Shown piece after piece: positions 1 to 11,126 of a stretch of DNA of 64,000 bases; within the stretch, counting starts at the first letter, position 1; each line of letters begins with the position of its first letter. This DNA comes from Thereva unica (taxonomy: Eukaryota > Arthropoda > Insecta > Diptera > Therevidae). The stretch spans positions 1 to 64,000 of the forward strand of contig CATLJY010000142.1 of NCBI GenBank assembly GCA_949987705.1, written 5' to 3'. The position numbers and the translations under genes are program-made. Below the pieces are notes generated by a model. That model saw nothing but the letters and a program-made list of their open reading frames with translations. It had not been told where the DNA came from and made no database searches.

Positions 1-659
1 CCAGCTTGCGGCTTCTATCAGTACATTTGTCCCCGTATACAATAGTAAATTGTACTACGAGCCCATTTTTTTAATGTTCCGTTTCAAAATAATGTCCTGC
101 TGCTATGATCGTATATCGAGCGCGATAATGCTGCAAGGTGTGAATTTAAATACGTAGTGGAATGGATTTCTTCTTTCTTAGTTCTTTTAGGGCAGACAAA
201 TTTCTAATTTGAAGTTAAGGGCGAGGACAGGTTGCAGTATGTACTGGATACACATTTCTTACTTCCTTGGGCATAGTTGGTTTCTGACTTACTCTGACTC
301 AGAACAATACACATTAGAATCAAATTAGTAAAAAGAGCTCTTCAGTGGTATTTGCTTTCTTTTTTCTCCTGTTGTTCGCTTGTGCTTGTCATTTGGACAC
401 TACATTGACACCTAACCACATTTAAGTATGACCTTGTACTGGCCCAAAAGAATAAGAGATACCTACTACAAATTCATTTTATAATCATGGTCTATGTTGT
501 GTCCTTATCTATTTCTCATTTAAGAAAAACACAATACTTTTTTCTTTAAACAATTGACTATATTATCATAATTTATCGAATTAAACTAACTGTAAAAACT
601 ATATAACTCAACTAAGCTACTAGGTTTTTACGGTTGCCAACAAATCCCCTTTTAAATAA
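1..659. other. Noncoding stretch, possibly the LTR end of a minus-strand Ty3/gypsy remnant
   Basis: No convincing coding frame was seen. On the minus strand a purine-rich run (aaaagggga, near 645-656) follows the gypsy pol remnant and precedes tgttggcaac, the arrangement expected for a polypurine tract and LTR start. The other LTR end was not located, so the LTR reading is inference. Confidence 0.3.
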
Positions 660-989
660 CTAGTCATAGGATTTCTGACTAGGTTTTACAGAGAGCCTGC
701 ATTGCTGCTTCCTATGCCTTGTTGATCGTCGAACTGTTTGCGGTTCAACCCGATTGGGCTGGACCCTACTTTCCAGTTCCTCCTGTACTGATGTCCTCTG
801 AGTGGTGAGTGGTGCCTTTTCTTCAGGATTGACATCACTCCCAAGTGGAAGGTCGAATGTTTCGACTGTGATCCTGTAGAAATCCATTGAAGGTATATGT
901 GCTTCTTCAGACGTTCGTGATCTCATTTGATTTGCATGATATCTTTGTATTTTCCCAGTTTCTAACCTTGCTTGATAAACTACCCCGTT
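660..989 (-). pseudogene. Ty3/gypsy integrase C-terminal remnant
   Basis: Read on the minus strand from the RTE insertion point, the frame gives a segment with the pattern G-V-V-Y-x-A-x-L-E-T-G-K followed by R-Y-H-A-N-Q-M-R-S-R. This resembles the chromodomain-like end of gypsy integrases, where a short beta-rich module is followed by an R/H-x-x-Q-L/M-R motif. A low-complexity tail with RRSTRHRK and a stop at 660 follows, as in many retroelement pol C-termini. The frame continues on the far side of the RTE element at 4020-4085, so the pol gene was interrupted. Only the last hundred or so residues are recognisable; no reverse transcriptase remains in the window. The clade is not determined. 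Confidence 0.55.
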
Positions 990-999
990 AGTTGCCGTT

Positions 1000-3900
1000 G
1001 AGAGAAGTGGGTTACTGGCCGAACACCCAAATTAGTCACACCGAAAAGGGAATTAAAATTCGCTGCGTGGAATGTACGAACAGGACATCACGTTGGTCAA
1101 AAGGAAATCATAGCAATGGAATTGTTGAAATGCAAAATATCAATTGCTGCGCTATCGGAACTACGGCTTACCGGATCCGGGATATTGACAATCGTCCCGC
1201 CAACAATCGACGAAACGATGATGCTTTACTATTCTGGTGGTGAGAAAAGAGAGGCCGGCGTCGGCTTTATGGTCGACCGACGGGCTGCCAGCAGCGTTAT
1301 CGCATTCCAACCGATATCCGAGCGTTTGGCGGTTATAACCATCAGTGGAACGATCAAGACCCATATCATATCCGTTTATGCGCCAACCGAGACCAGCACG
1401 GATACGAACAAGGACGAATTTTACGATCAGCTTCAACAGACGCTGGATATGATACCTCAAACCGAATTAATAATTCTCGCGGGGGATTTCAATGCACATT
1501 CAGGAGTAGATCGAACCGGTTGGGAAGAAACCATGGGCAAATTCGGACACGGAGTAATTAATGACAACGGCTTACGCCTGCTTTCATTCGCATCGTCAAA
1601 CAACTTGATCGTTGGCAACAGCATTTTCCGCCATCCACTCAAACACCAACTCACCTGGCGAAATCCATCCGGCAAAGACTCGGCGATGTTAGACTACGTT
1701 TTGATCAACACAAGATTCCGATCGACGCTTAAAGACGTACGTGCAATGCGTGGACCCGATTGCGGATCGGACCATTATCTTGTTCGAGCGAAATTGCAGA
1801 TGCGATTGCAAAGAGCGAAGAAAACGGAGCCACCACCAGCCAAGAAAAATTGGGCGTGCCTACGGGACCCGGCCATCGGGCGAGAGTTTCAAATGGCATT
1901 ATCCAACAAATTCGCGGCGCTCGCAATACCGGACGATATCGATGTAGAAGAAAGGCAATTGTCGGAGTCTATTGTGGAGTGTGCAATGGAGTTGTGTCCA
2001 ACTATCCGTAAACGGACGCAGCCATGGATCTCGGACAGCTGTCTGGACCTCGTCGATCAGCGGAAGCGCATGAAACACGTCGACTTTGAGGAATACCGAA
2101 GATTGAACAAAGAAGTTCGGCAGAAAATGAAATTGGAACGAGAAGCGTACTGGAATAACGTTGCGGCCGACATGGAAAAAGCGGCGTCGAGGCACGAGTA
2201 CCGGACGCTGTACCAGACAATCCGCCGGTTAGGCGGCAAAACAACATCAACAAACGACAACATCAAAAAATCGGATGGAACTTTTGTGACTTCTGCCCAT
2301 GAACGCCTGGAGCGGTGGAGAGCATTCTTCCACCAGCTGTATAACCACGATCCGCCGCAAGGTCCAGCACCCGAACCACCGATTATCGAACAGCCGATGA
2401 ATCAGTTTCTCGATACCGAACCAACAATTATCGAGGTGAAGACAGCAATAAAATCGCTGAAAAATGGAAAAGCGCCGGGAATAGACCAAGTAACCGCCGA
2501 GATGATCAAAGCTGGAGGTGATGTCTTATCACAACGACTTCATGTCCTCATAACACACATATGGCATTCGGATCGTGTCCCTTCGGTATGGAAGAAAGCG
2601 ATCGTTGTCCCAATTTTGAAGAAAGGCGACAGTCGGGAATGCAAGAATTATCGCGGTATTAGCCTTCTTTCGATCGTCGGTAAAGTATTTACGAAAATAA
2701 TACAATCGAGGCTACAGAAACATCGAGAGCAAACGAGCCGGGAGGAACAAGCGGGATTTAGACCACATCGAGGATGCATTGATCAAATATTCGCCCTCCG
2801 TCAGTTAATGGAAGAAAGAATTCGTTGCGGCAAACGAATTGTCGTCGTTTTCATCGATTTCAAATCCGCTTTCGATTGCATCGATTGGAACAGCTTGTGG
2901 AGAGTCTTGGTAACCGAACACGTGCCATTGAGAATCATCCAACTTCTCCAAGCGTCGTACGATGGCTCAACCAGCAGCGTTCGTATTCGAAACGACTTAT
3001 CCGAGGAGTTCCCGATTCAGACGGGTGTCCGACAGGGAGACGTCGCTTCGCCACTTCTCTTCAACGTTGTGATCGACGCGATTATGCGTGAAGCATTCGA
3101 TGGACGACTCGGAGTTCAATACGACGACAACAACTTCGTAACAGACTTAATGTTCGCCGACGATAGCGCTGTTTTCGCCGACACGGATGCCGAAGCAACG
3201 GACATCTTATACCATATTTCCCGCATCGCCCAATCATACGGGTTAAAAATCAATGCGGAAAAGACCAAAGTGCTCACAACGGATGGATCAAGAGCCAGTA
3301 TTCACCTCGATGGAACCCAAATCGAACAGGTTCCAAGGTTCAAATATTTGGGATCATTGGTGGAGGAAACGAAAGTAGCATCGACGGCCGACGTTCACAG
3401 CCGTATCGGCCAGGCAACAGCAACATTCGCCTCGCTCAAGTGGTGCATATGGAAACGAGCAAATATCTCCATCAAAACAAAACTACGTCTTTACCGAACG
3501 TTGATTCTTCCGATTCTTCTTTATGGATCTGAAACGTGGACACTGCTCAAACCGGACGTTAAGAAGCTCGAGGTCTTCCAAATGCGATGTTTGAGGCAGA
3601 TCCTCCGTGTCTCACTCCGTGATCGCCTTCGAAACGAGGTTGTCAGACAAAGATGCGATCAGCAAACACTGATCGAAGAAGAAATGCAAAAACGTCGACT
3701 ACGGTGGTTTGGACATGTTTGCCGAATGGATGATAACCGCTTGCCACGTAAACTTCTCTGGCGAGACCGTCCTGCAGACTGGAGAATACAGCGATCGGCA
3801 CCGAAGAAAACCTGGTTGAAGAATATCGAGGGTGACTTAAAGAATCAACGATTATCAGTTGCCGAGGCTCGAGACACCGCCAAAAACCGAGAAGAATGGA

Positions 3901-4009
3901 AGCGAATCGTGAATAGAGTTCGGGACCCAGCGGCACCGACAGCAGCGTATCCGTTGCGGGGACGTCCCGCTCGGACCGCCAGCTAACGGATCAAAGAAGA
4001 AGAAGAAGA
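1000..4009 (+). mobile_element. RTE-like non-LTR retrotransposon 1
   Basis: A 3,010-bp insertion flanked by a perfect 10-bp target duplication, agttgccgtt, at 990-999 and 4010-4019. It ends in a short (AGA)n tail after the stop codon, as RTE-type LINEs end in short tandem repeats rather than poly(A). One long frame encodes endonuclease and reverse transcriptase. The left end begins inside the coding frame with no 5' UTR, so it is probably 5'-truncated by a few codons to a few hundred bases. It sits in the integrase end of a minus-strand gypsy remnant. Confidence 0.85.
1116..3986 (+). CDS. RTE-like ORF: AP endonuclease and reverse transcriptase
   Basis: 956 residues from the first ATG. The frame stays open upstream to 1002 and there carries W-N-V-R-T-G, the first conserved block of the APE-type endonuclease, so the true N-terminus lies upstream of this ATG. 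The endonuclease (residues about 1-230) shows S-E-L-R, A-G-D-F-N-A-H, L-D-Y-V-L-I and S-D-H-Y-L-V. The reverse transcriptase (about 430-720) shows F-R-P-H-R-G, V-F-I-D-F-K-S-A-F-D, G-V-R-Q-G-D and the catalytic F-A-D-D at about 679. The C-terminus has R-L-R-W-F-G-H-V-C-R-M-D, typical of RTE-type proteins. The product would nick target DNA and copy its own RNA there. There is no internal stop. Confidence is high for the family group, lower for the exact clade. Confidence 0.88.
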   Translation: MELLKCKISIAALSELRLTGSGILTIVPPTIDETMMLYYSGGEKREAGVGFMVDRRAASSVIAFQPISERLAVITISGTIKTHIISVYAPTETSTDTNKDEFYDQLQQTLDMIPQTELIILAGDFNAHSGVDRTGWEETMGKFGHGVINDNGLRLLSFASSNNLIVGNSIFRHPLKHQLTWRNPSGKDSAMLDYVLINTRFRSTLKDVRAMRGPDCGSDHYLVRAKLQMRLQRAKKTEPPPAKKNWACLRDPAIGREFQMALSNKFAALAIPDDIDVEERQLSESIVECAMELCPTIRKRTQPWISDSCLDLVDQRKRMKHVDFEEYRRLNKEVRQKMKLEREAYWNNVAADMEKAASRHEYRTLYQTIRRLGGKTTSTNDNIKKSDGTFVTSAHERLERWRAFFHQLYNHDPPQGPAPEPPIIEQPMNQFLDTEPTIIEVKTAIKSLKNGKAPGIDQVTAEMIKAGGDVLSQRLHVLITHIWHSDRVPSVWKKAIVVPILKKGDSRECKNYRGISLLSIVGKVFTKIIQSRLQKHREQTSREEQAGFRPHRGCIDQIFALRQLMEERIRCGKRIVVVFIDFKSAFDCIDWNSLWRVLVTEHVPLRIIQLLQASYDGSTSSVRIRNDLSEEFPIQTGVRQGDVASPLLFNVVIDAIMREAFDGRLGVQYDDNNFVTDLMFADDSAVFADTDAEATDILYHISRIAQSYGLKINAEKTKVLTTDGSRASIHLDGTQIEQVPRFKYLGSLVEETKVASTADVHSRIGQATATFASLKWCIWKRANISIKTKLRLYRTLILPILLYGSETWTLLKPDVKKLEVFQMRCLRQILRVSLRDRLRNEVVRQRCDQQTLIEEEMQKRRLRWFGHVCRMDDNRLPRKLLWRDRPADWRIQRSAPKKTWLKNIEGDLKNQRLSVAEARDTAKNREEWKRIVNRVRDPAAPTAAYPLRGRPARTAS

Positions 4010-4019
4010 AGTTGCCGTT

Positions 4020-4085
4020 ACTCTTGCACGTTGCCAAGGTTGACTTTTAAGCTGCCTCACGTAAAACTTTTTCTCCTATGTAGTT
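4020..4085 (-). pseudogene. Continuation of the Ty3/gypsy integrase remnant
   Basis: On the minus strand this piece reads Y-V-R-Q-L-K-S-Q-P-W-Q-R-A-R-V-T-A-T and runs directly, through one copy of the 10-bp duplication, into the segment at 660-989. Just upstream the frame is lost at a run of T (A on the minus strand), which looks like a one-base slip. It confirms that the two pieces were one gene before the RTE insertion. Confidence 0.5.
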
Positions 4086-4146
4086 CCTTTCCTGAGCCCC
4101 ATGTCTGCGATTGAATTTTTTTTTTTTTTAATTTTCTTTTATTAAA
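4086..4146. other. Short unassigned spacer with a T-run
   Basis: Contains a run of about 14 T and A+T-rich sequence. Nothing else was recognised. Confidence 0.3.
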
Positions 4147-4350
4147 TTTAGTTAGTTACAAACTTTATCAATGTACGAGCTCTAAGATCGCTTTATGGCT
4201 GGAGCCGGAGATTAACTGCTGCAACATGGAACTCCGCAACAAACCATATCCTCCGCAATCACCATACCACCGGAGAGGCCGTACTGCAAGAAGTCGTAAC
4301 TAATAACCCAACGACAGCTAGACCTGCAGCCATTTAGTTAGTTACAAACT
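4147..4350 (+). pseudogene. 168-bp BEL env fragment between 18-bp direct repeats
   Basis: Bases 4165-4332 match 34263-34430, the extreme 3' part of the env gene of BEL element 2 in this same window, with roughly half a dozen mismatches. The fragment is bracketed by two copies of tttagttagttacaaact (4147-4164 and 4333-4350). The direct repeats look like a target-site duplication. The fragment is too short to encode anything useful and has no LTR or tail of its own. It could be a retroposed piece of env RNA or a break-repair filler copied from a BEL element. Confidence 0.75.
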
Positions 4351-4428
4351 ACTTAAATCTGGCAAAAGGCGTTTTGAGCCCATGGATCTTAATCCTAGCG
4401 GGCTTTATATTGTGTTATTCATAGTATA

Positions 4429-4430
<2 letters not shown>
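4351..4430. other. Unassigned A+T-rich flank
   Basis: Nothing recognised between the env fragment and the first (TA)n tract. Confidence 0.3.

Positions 4431-4516
<86 letters not shown>
4431..4516. repeat. (TA)n microsatellite
   Basis: About 40 TA units. The downstream TIR element is flanked by TA tract on both sides, so it appears to have inserted into it. Confidence 0.95.

Positions 4517-5968
<1,452 letters not shown>

Positions 5969-5997
<29 letters not shown>
5969..5997. repeat. (TA)n microsatellite
   Basis: TA tract between the MITE and HINE copy 1. Confidence 0.9.
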
Positions 5998-5999
<2 letters not shown>

Positions 6000-6169
6000 T
6001 AGCTGGGACCCGGTACGCCTAGGCTGCACCCATAAGTCAATAGTAAACAATAAAAACCATCCATTGACTTAATATTTTTCCAGATATGAATTTTATACAG
6101 ATGAAATGCCTCAAAGAACATGGGTCTTGCGTCGGCCGCCATTAATCGGTATATTGAGTCTACTACATT

Positions 6170-6781
6170 GCTTATTGTAATCTACTTATCATACCCTTTA
6201 ATTTGATACCCATGTTGAGGGGGTTGTGAAGAAAATGGTAATCCGGCCTCTTTAGACGGCCGCCATGAATCTAAAGATATATTTTGTATACTACATTGCT
6301 TATTGTATTCTACTTATCATACCCTTTCATTTGATACCCATGTCGAGGTGGTTGTGAAGAAAGTGGTAATTCGGCCTCTTGAGACGGCCGCCATGGATCT
6401 AAAGATATATTTTGTATACTACATTGCTTATTGTATTCTACTTATCATACCCTTTCATTTGATACCCATGTCGAGGTGGTTGTGAAGAAAGTGGTACCCC
6501 GCCCTCTTGAGACGGCCGCCATGGATCTAAAGATATATTTCGTATACTACATTGCTTATTGTATTCTACTTAACATACCCTTTCATTTGATACCCATGTT
6601 GAGGTGGTTGTGAAGAAAGTGGTATTCCGGCCTCTTGAGACGGCCGCCATGGATCTAAAGATATATTTTGTATACTACATTGCTTATTGTATTCTACTTA
6701 TCATACCCTTTCATTTGATACCCATGTCGAGGTGGTTGTGAAGAAAGTGGTACACCGCCTTCTTGAGACGGCCGCCATGGA
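6170..6781 (+). repeat. 128-bp minisatellite of HINE copy 1 (about 5 units)
   Basis: Each unit contains ccctttcatttgatacccat, a gaggtggttgtgaagaaagt block and gacggccgccatggatctaa. Two unit types differ at gtcgagg/gttgagg and at the block before cctcttgag. The 60-residue open frames that recur here are by-products: the unit length is not a multiple of three. Confidence 0.9.
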
Positions 6782-6929
6782 TCATTTTAGTTTCAATAGC
6801 GTCATGGCCTACCTATTGTTTGATAGCTGCGTAAATTTGAAATTTTCATTAAATGTAATGATTCAATTTAATGACAATTTTACATTTGTCAAACAATAGG
6901 TAGGCCATGAAGCTATTGAAACTAAAATG
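6782..6929. repeat. 148-bp palindrome near the HINE 3' end
   Basis: Left arm tcattttagtttcaatagc continues through catggcctacctattgtttg. The right arm is the complement, with about two mismatches over about 44 bp, around a loop of about 60 bases. The same palindrome recurs at 8458-8607, 36894-37042 and 38762-38911. Confidence 0.9.
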
Positions 6930-7104
6930 AAGTGAAAATTCCTAAAATTACCATTTTTTTTTTATTTTGCAGCTGTTTTTTTGGTTAAAGGTATAAAAAA
7001 TAGCCTACGACCTATTCTCAGACCTACCAAATATACACAAAAAATTTCATGCAAATTGGTCAACCCGTTTCGGAGGAGTACGGTAACAAACACTGTGACA
7101 CGAG

Positions 7105-7110
<6 letters not shown>

Positions 7111-7168
<58 letters not shown>
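7111..7168. repeat. (TA)n between tandem HINEs
   Basis: TA tract joining the 3' end of HINE copy 1 to the 5' end of copy 2. Confidence 0.95.
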
Positions 7169-7170
<2 letters not shown>

Positions 7171-8732
7171 TAGCTGGGACCCGGTGCGCCTACGCTGCAC
7201 CCATAAGTCAATAGTAAACAATAAAAACCATCCATAGACTTAATATTTTTCGAGATATGAATTTTACATAGATGAAATGCCTCAAAGAACATGGGTCTTG
7301 CGTCGGCCGCCATGAATCGGTATAATGAGTCTACTACATTGCTTATTGTATTCTACTTATCATACCCTTTCATTTGATACCCATGTTGAGGGGATTGTGA
7401 AGAAAGTAGTAATCCGGCCTCTTTAGACGGCCGCCATGGATCTTAAGATATATTTTGTATACTACATATTGTATTCTACTTATCATACCCTTTCATTTGA
7501 TACCCATGTCGAGGTGGTTGTGAAGAAAGTGGTAATTCGGCCTCTTGAGACGGCCGCCATGGATCTAAAGATATATTTTGTATACTACATTGCTTATTGT
7601 ATTCTACTTATCATACCCTTTCATTTGATACCTATGTCGAGGTGGTTGTGAAGAAAGTGGTACCCCGCCCTCTTGAGCCGGCCGCCATGGATCTAAAGGC
7701 ATATTTTGTATACTACATTGCTTATTGTATTCTCCTTAACATACCCTTTCATTTGATACCCATGTTGAGGTGGTTGTGAAGAAAGTGGTAATCCGGCCTC
7801 TTGAGACGGCCGCCATGGATCTAAAGATATATTTTGTATACTACATTGCTTATTGTATTCTACTTATCATACCCTTTCATTTGATACCCATGTCGAGGTG
7901 GTTGTGAAGAAAGTGGTACCCCGCCCTCTTGAGACGGCCGCCATGGATCTAAAGATATATTTTGTATACTACATTGCTTATTGTATTCTACTTATCATAC
8001 CCTTTCATTTGATACCCATGTCGAGGTGGTTGTGAAGAAAGTGGTACCCCGCCCTCTTGAGACGGCCGCCATGGATCTAAAGATATATTTTGTATACTAC
8101 ATTGCTTATTATATTCTACTTAACATACCCTTTCATTTGATACCCATGTTGAGGTGGTTGTGAAGAAAGTGGTAATCCGGCCTCTTGAGACGGCCGCCAT
8201 GGATCTAAAGATATATTTTGTATACTACATTGCTTATTGTATTCTACTTATCATACCCTTTCATTTGATACCCATGTCGAGGTGGTTGTGAAGAAAGTGG
8301 TACCCCGCCCTCTTGAGACGGCCGCCATGGATCTAAAGATATATTTTGTATACTACATTGCTTATTCTATTCTACTTATCATACTCTTTCATTTGATACC
8401 CATGTCGAGGTGGTTGTGAAGAAAGTGGTACACCGCCCTCTTGAGACGGCCGCAATGGATCATTTTAGTTTCAATAGCGTCATGGCCTACCTATTGTTTG
8501 ACAGCTGCGTAAATTTGAAATTTTCATTAAATGTAATGATTCAATTTAATGACAATTTTACATTTGTCAAACAATAGGTAGGCCATGAAGCTATTGAAAC
8601 TAAAATGAAGTGAAAATTCCTAAAATTACCATTTTTGTTTGGATTTTGCACCTGTTTTTTTGGTTAAAGGTATAAAAAATAGCCTATGACCTATTCTCAG
8701 ACCTACCCAATATACAATATTATATATGTATA
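7169..8732 (+). mobile_element. HINE family 1, copy 2 (3' end cut)
   Basis: Same 5' start as copy 1, then about nine 128-bp units and the palindrome at 8458-8607. The 3' block stops at cagacctacccaatatacaa, before the cgtttcggaggag terminus, where A+T-rich sequence and then the Tc1 remnant begin. The Tc1-side junction is therefore a truncation. Confidence 0.7.
7320..8455 (+). repeat. 128-bp minisatellite of HINE copy 2 (about 9 units)
   Basis: Units as in copy 1; the gtcgagg and gttgagg types partly alternate. The first units carry small deletions. Confidence 0.9.
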
Positions 8733-8734
8733 TA

Positions 8735-9234
8735 CAGCCGTGGGCAAAAGTATGAGGCACCCTAATTTTTTAACTGTACCTGCGAGTGCTGTTCTCGGAA
8801 TTTTTTCTCTTCTTCTTACAATCATGTATTACAAATTTATAAGACAAAAAAACCCAAAAAAGGAATTCCTAATTAATAATTCGCTATTGCAACCTGAGAT
8901 TTACCTTGTCGAGCAAGTAAAGCTATCTGCACGCCTTGCTCTAAATTAAGTTCTTTAATTTTACCCATATTCGAAACAAAATGTACTCGTCTTTTTAAAA
9001 AAATCGTCGCAACAAACACAAAAACACGTGTTGTCAGCAAAAGCAATGACAATGGAGTGATATTCAAAATTTCAAAAAACCAACAAAACACATAATGCCC
9101 CAAATTCTTAATTTTACAACTTGTAGGAACTCCTTTTTGGGGTTTTTTTGTCTTATAAATGTGTAATACATGATTGTAAGAAGAAGAGAAAACATCCCGA
9201 GAACATCACTCGCAGGTACAGTTAAAAATTAGGG
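8735..9234 (-). mobile_element. Tc1-like transposon remnant, left part (right tip at 23735-23744)
   Basis: Begins cagccgtgggcaaaagtatg after TA, a Tc1-type end. Inverted repeats of well over 100 bp are seen: the block from aactgtacctgcgagtg to the tcttataaat region returns inverted at about 9130-9225. The right repeat is cut at attaggg by BEL element 1, and the last ten bases, cacacggctg, followed by TA, reappear at 23735-23744. Only the start of a transposase is left inside, on the minus strand, so this copy is a deletion derivative. Confidence 0.8.
8873..8968 (-). pseudogene. Tc1-type transposase, N-terminal stub
   Basis: From the ATG at 8966-8968 (minus) the frame gives about 31 residues beginning M-G-K-I-K-E-L-N-L-E-Q-G and continuing A-R-Q-G-K-S-Q-V-A-I-A. 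This resembles the first helix-turn-helix of Tc1-family transposases. A stop follows and the catalytic DDE part is absent. The longer upstream open frame is probably not coding. Confidence 0.65.
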
Positions 9235-9559
9235 TGTTCAAATTCTTTCACGGCAAGGAATTTCCTTGGGTTGTCCCTTGAATTATTTGCGCTGAGTCCA
9301 ATCACCATATCACCTTAGGGCACGTTAACCCCCTTTTTTATTTCAGAAAAATAATGCTGCCTCATGAAACTAGGTACTGAAATATTCTGGACAATGTTAT
9401 GGAAAGAAAATTAGGGTCATTCAGCTTTAACGATGAAACATCAAGAACTTATCAACACTTGACATCATCTTCTTTCAATAGTGGACATCGTTTAACATCA
9501 TTATCAACGATAATAATTTAACTTTAAAAACAAAACAAAAAAAAAACAATTTTTACATC
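9235..9559 (+). repeat. BEL 1 5' LTR, first part
   Basis: Starts tgttcaaattctttcacggc and matches 22067 onward. Interrupted at 9559 by the gypsy element; resumes at 15390. Confidence 0.9.
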
Positions 9560-9889
9560 TGTAGTGATATCGCTCGCAATTGGCAACACGATCAAAAGCT
9601 CTTATGCTGGAAAGCATTTATCGCCATACAAAGGATATACGAGTAGAGACGATCGCCTAGATCGTCTCCCGACCGAAGAAAGCTTTGGAACAGAGGATCA
9701 CAAGATCAAAGAAGAAATTTGAATTTTAATCTCTGAGTGATACTGTCGAGCAAAGCCTCGTAGTTGGTGACATCAGTACAATAAGTTTTATAAATCACTC
9801 AGCCTGCGAAAGTTATTTATAATAAAAGTAGTATTAAGCAATAACAGAGTTGTTCTTAATTAAAGTGCGTGGGCACTTAAAACCCCACA
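9560..9889 (+). repeat. Gypsy 5' LTR
   Basis: TGT...ACA ends. Same length as, and no difference seen by eye from, the LTR at 15056-15385. Confidence 0.95.
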
Positions 9890-9891
9890 GG

Positions 9892-9903
9892 TGGTGACCC
9901 CGA
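9892..9903 (+). promoter_or_regulatory. Gypsy primer-binding site (tRNA-Trp type)
   Basis: tggtgaccccga begins two bases after the 5' LTR. This is the PBS described for CsRn1/Kabuki elements, complementary to the 3' end of tRNA-Trp. Confidence 0.7.
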
Positions 9904-11126
9904 ATACTTGAACAACGCGGGATACAAGGACAACGTGGAAAACAAAAAACTCTGGAAACAACGGAAACTAAAAAACAGCAATAACGGGACTGGACAGTGG
10001 AAAATCAGTTGCACATGCAGTAAAGGAATTTCTAATAAAAGCTAAGTGCCTTTAAAGTCGCAATAAAATTAATAAAGAAGTGCATTTTCTGAGTTCGATC
10101 CAATATTTTGAATATTAATTAAGCAAAATTGTTTTATTAGATTGAAAACAAGGGTGTAAAATTTTACAGTCCAGAACTAAGGCATTAGTGGATAATGCAA
10201 CCATTGATAACAGTAGTTTTAATTAATAAATGCCGTAATCAATATTTTTCTTTGGTATAAAACTGTTTGCATCCTGCAGCTGAATACCGTTGCACTCTGC
10301 AAGTTTTTTTACAAATGAAAGCTAGTTTGAAGTGCGTAGAAGCCCGTAATTAAATAGAATAAATTGCCATAACAATAGGAACTCTGCAAAGTACTTTTTA
10401 GATAATAAAAGTTTGGTTAAAATAGCTTTGAATTCTACAATTTGATAGAAAATAAAGTTTTTTTTGTGTAAAACAAAGTTGAATTACGTAAGTTTTATAA
10501 CATAAAATTTATTTGAATTTGGTTTGCTATACGTATCTATTATATTTACAATTTTGGTTCGTGAAATTGAATTGATGAAATTAGAGATAGTACGATAACG
10601 TAAATTTACATAGTATAATAAGATTTTGTTTAAAAAGGAGTTCTGTAAAAGTAATTACTTGAATTTTACAATGTTGATTTTTAACAAAATAGTTTGTAAA
10701 CAGACATTGTGAGACCAACAACGAAGTTTTCTCGAGTAAAGTGACGCTAACTTACAACATATAATCGAATACCTAATCGATAAAGCTATACAAAATGAAT
10801 CACACGGCATATTAAATCTTAATAATATTTGGTTTTGTGATACTCAAGGTTAATAACAAATCTAAAATACAAGTACATAACACTTTTCCCTCATATATTT
10901 TAGCCAAGCAAGGGACATCGTAATCACAGAGTTTCTCATTAATCATTGTTACAGAAATATCAAAAGTTAAGAAATTATTTTGCGGATTGTTTTTGTTTTC
11001 TTGTTAACATTATACTTACATACGTGCATACATACATTACACTTACTTCAAGCCGGCTCCGCGAAGATTTATCCTTGCGTGGCGATACATGCGTATTACC
11101 CAGTAAGTAATAAAAGCAATTAAACG
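9904..11126 (+). other. Gypsy leader, no gene seen
   Basis: A+T-rich leader of about 1.2 kb between the PBS and gag, with many stops in all frames and several short ATGs. No known domain was recognised. It is long for this type of element. Confidence 0.6.

Larger units (their letters stand above)
5998..7110 (+). mobile_element. Helentron-associated element (HINE), family 1, copy 1
   Basis: Starts ctagctgggacccggtacgc and ends in cgtttcggaggagtacggta followed by ...gtgacacgagattttta, ends like those of arthropod DINE-1/Helentron nonautonomous elements. Order: a 5' block of about 170 bp, a 128-bp minisatellite of about five units, a long palindrome (6782-6929), then the 3' end. It has no coding capacity. 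(TA)n lies on both sides. The family assignment is inference from end sequence and layout. Confidence 0.7.

Noticed and set aside
6170..6781. CRISPR-like array
   Set aside because: Repeats are directly adjacent 128-bp minisatellite units without unique spacers, in a eukaryotic transposon.
6303..8419. Recurring 60-residue open frames in the 128-bp repeats
   Set aside because: Unit length is not a multiple of three and every copy shows the same frame; no domain and no start-stop logic.
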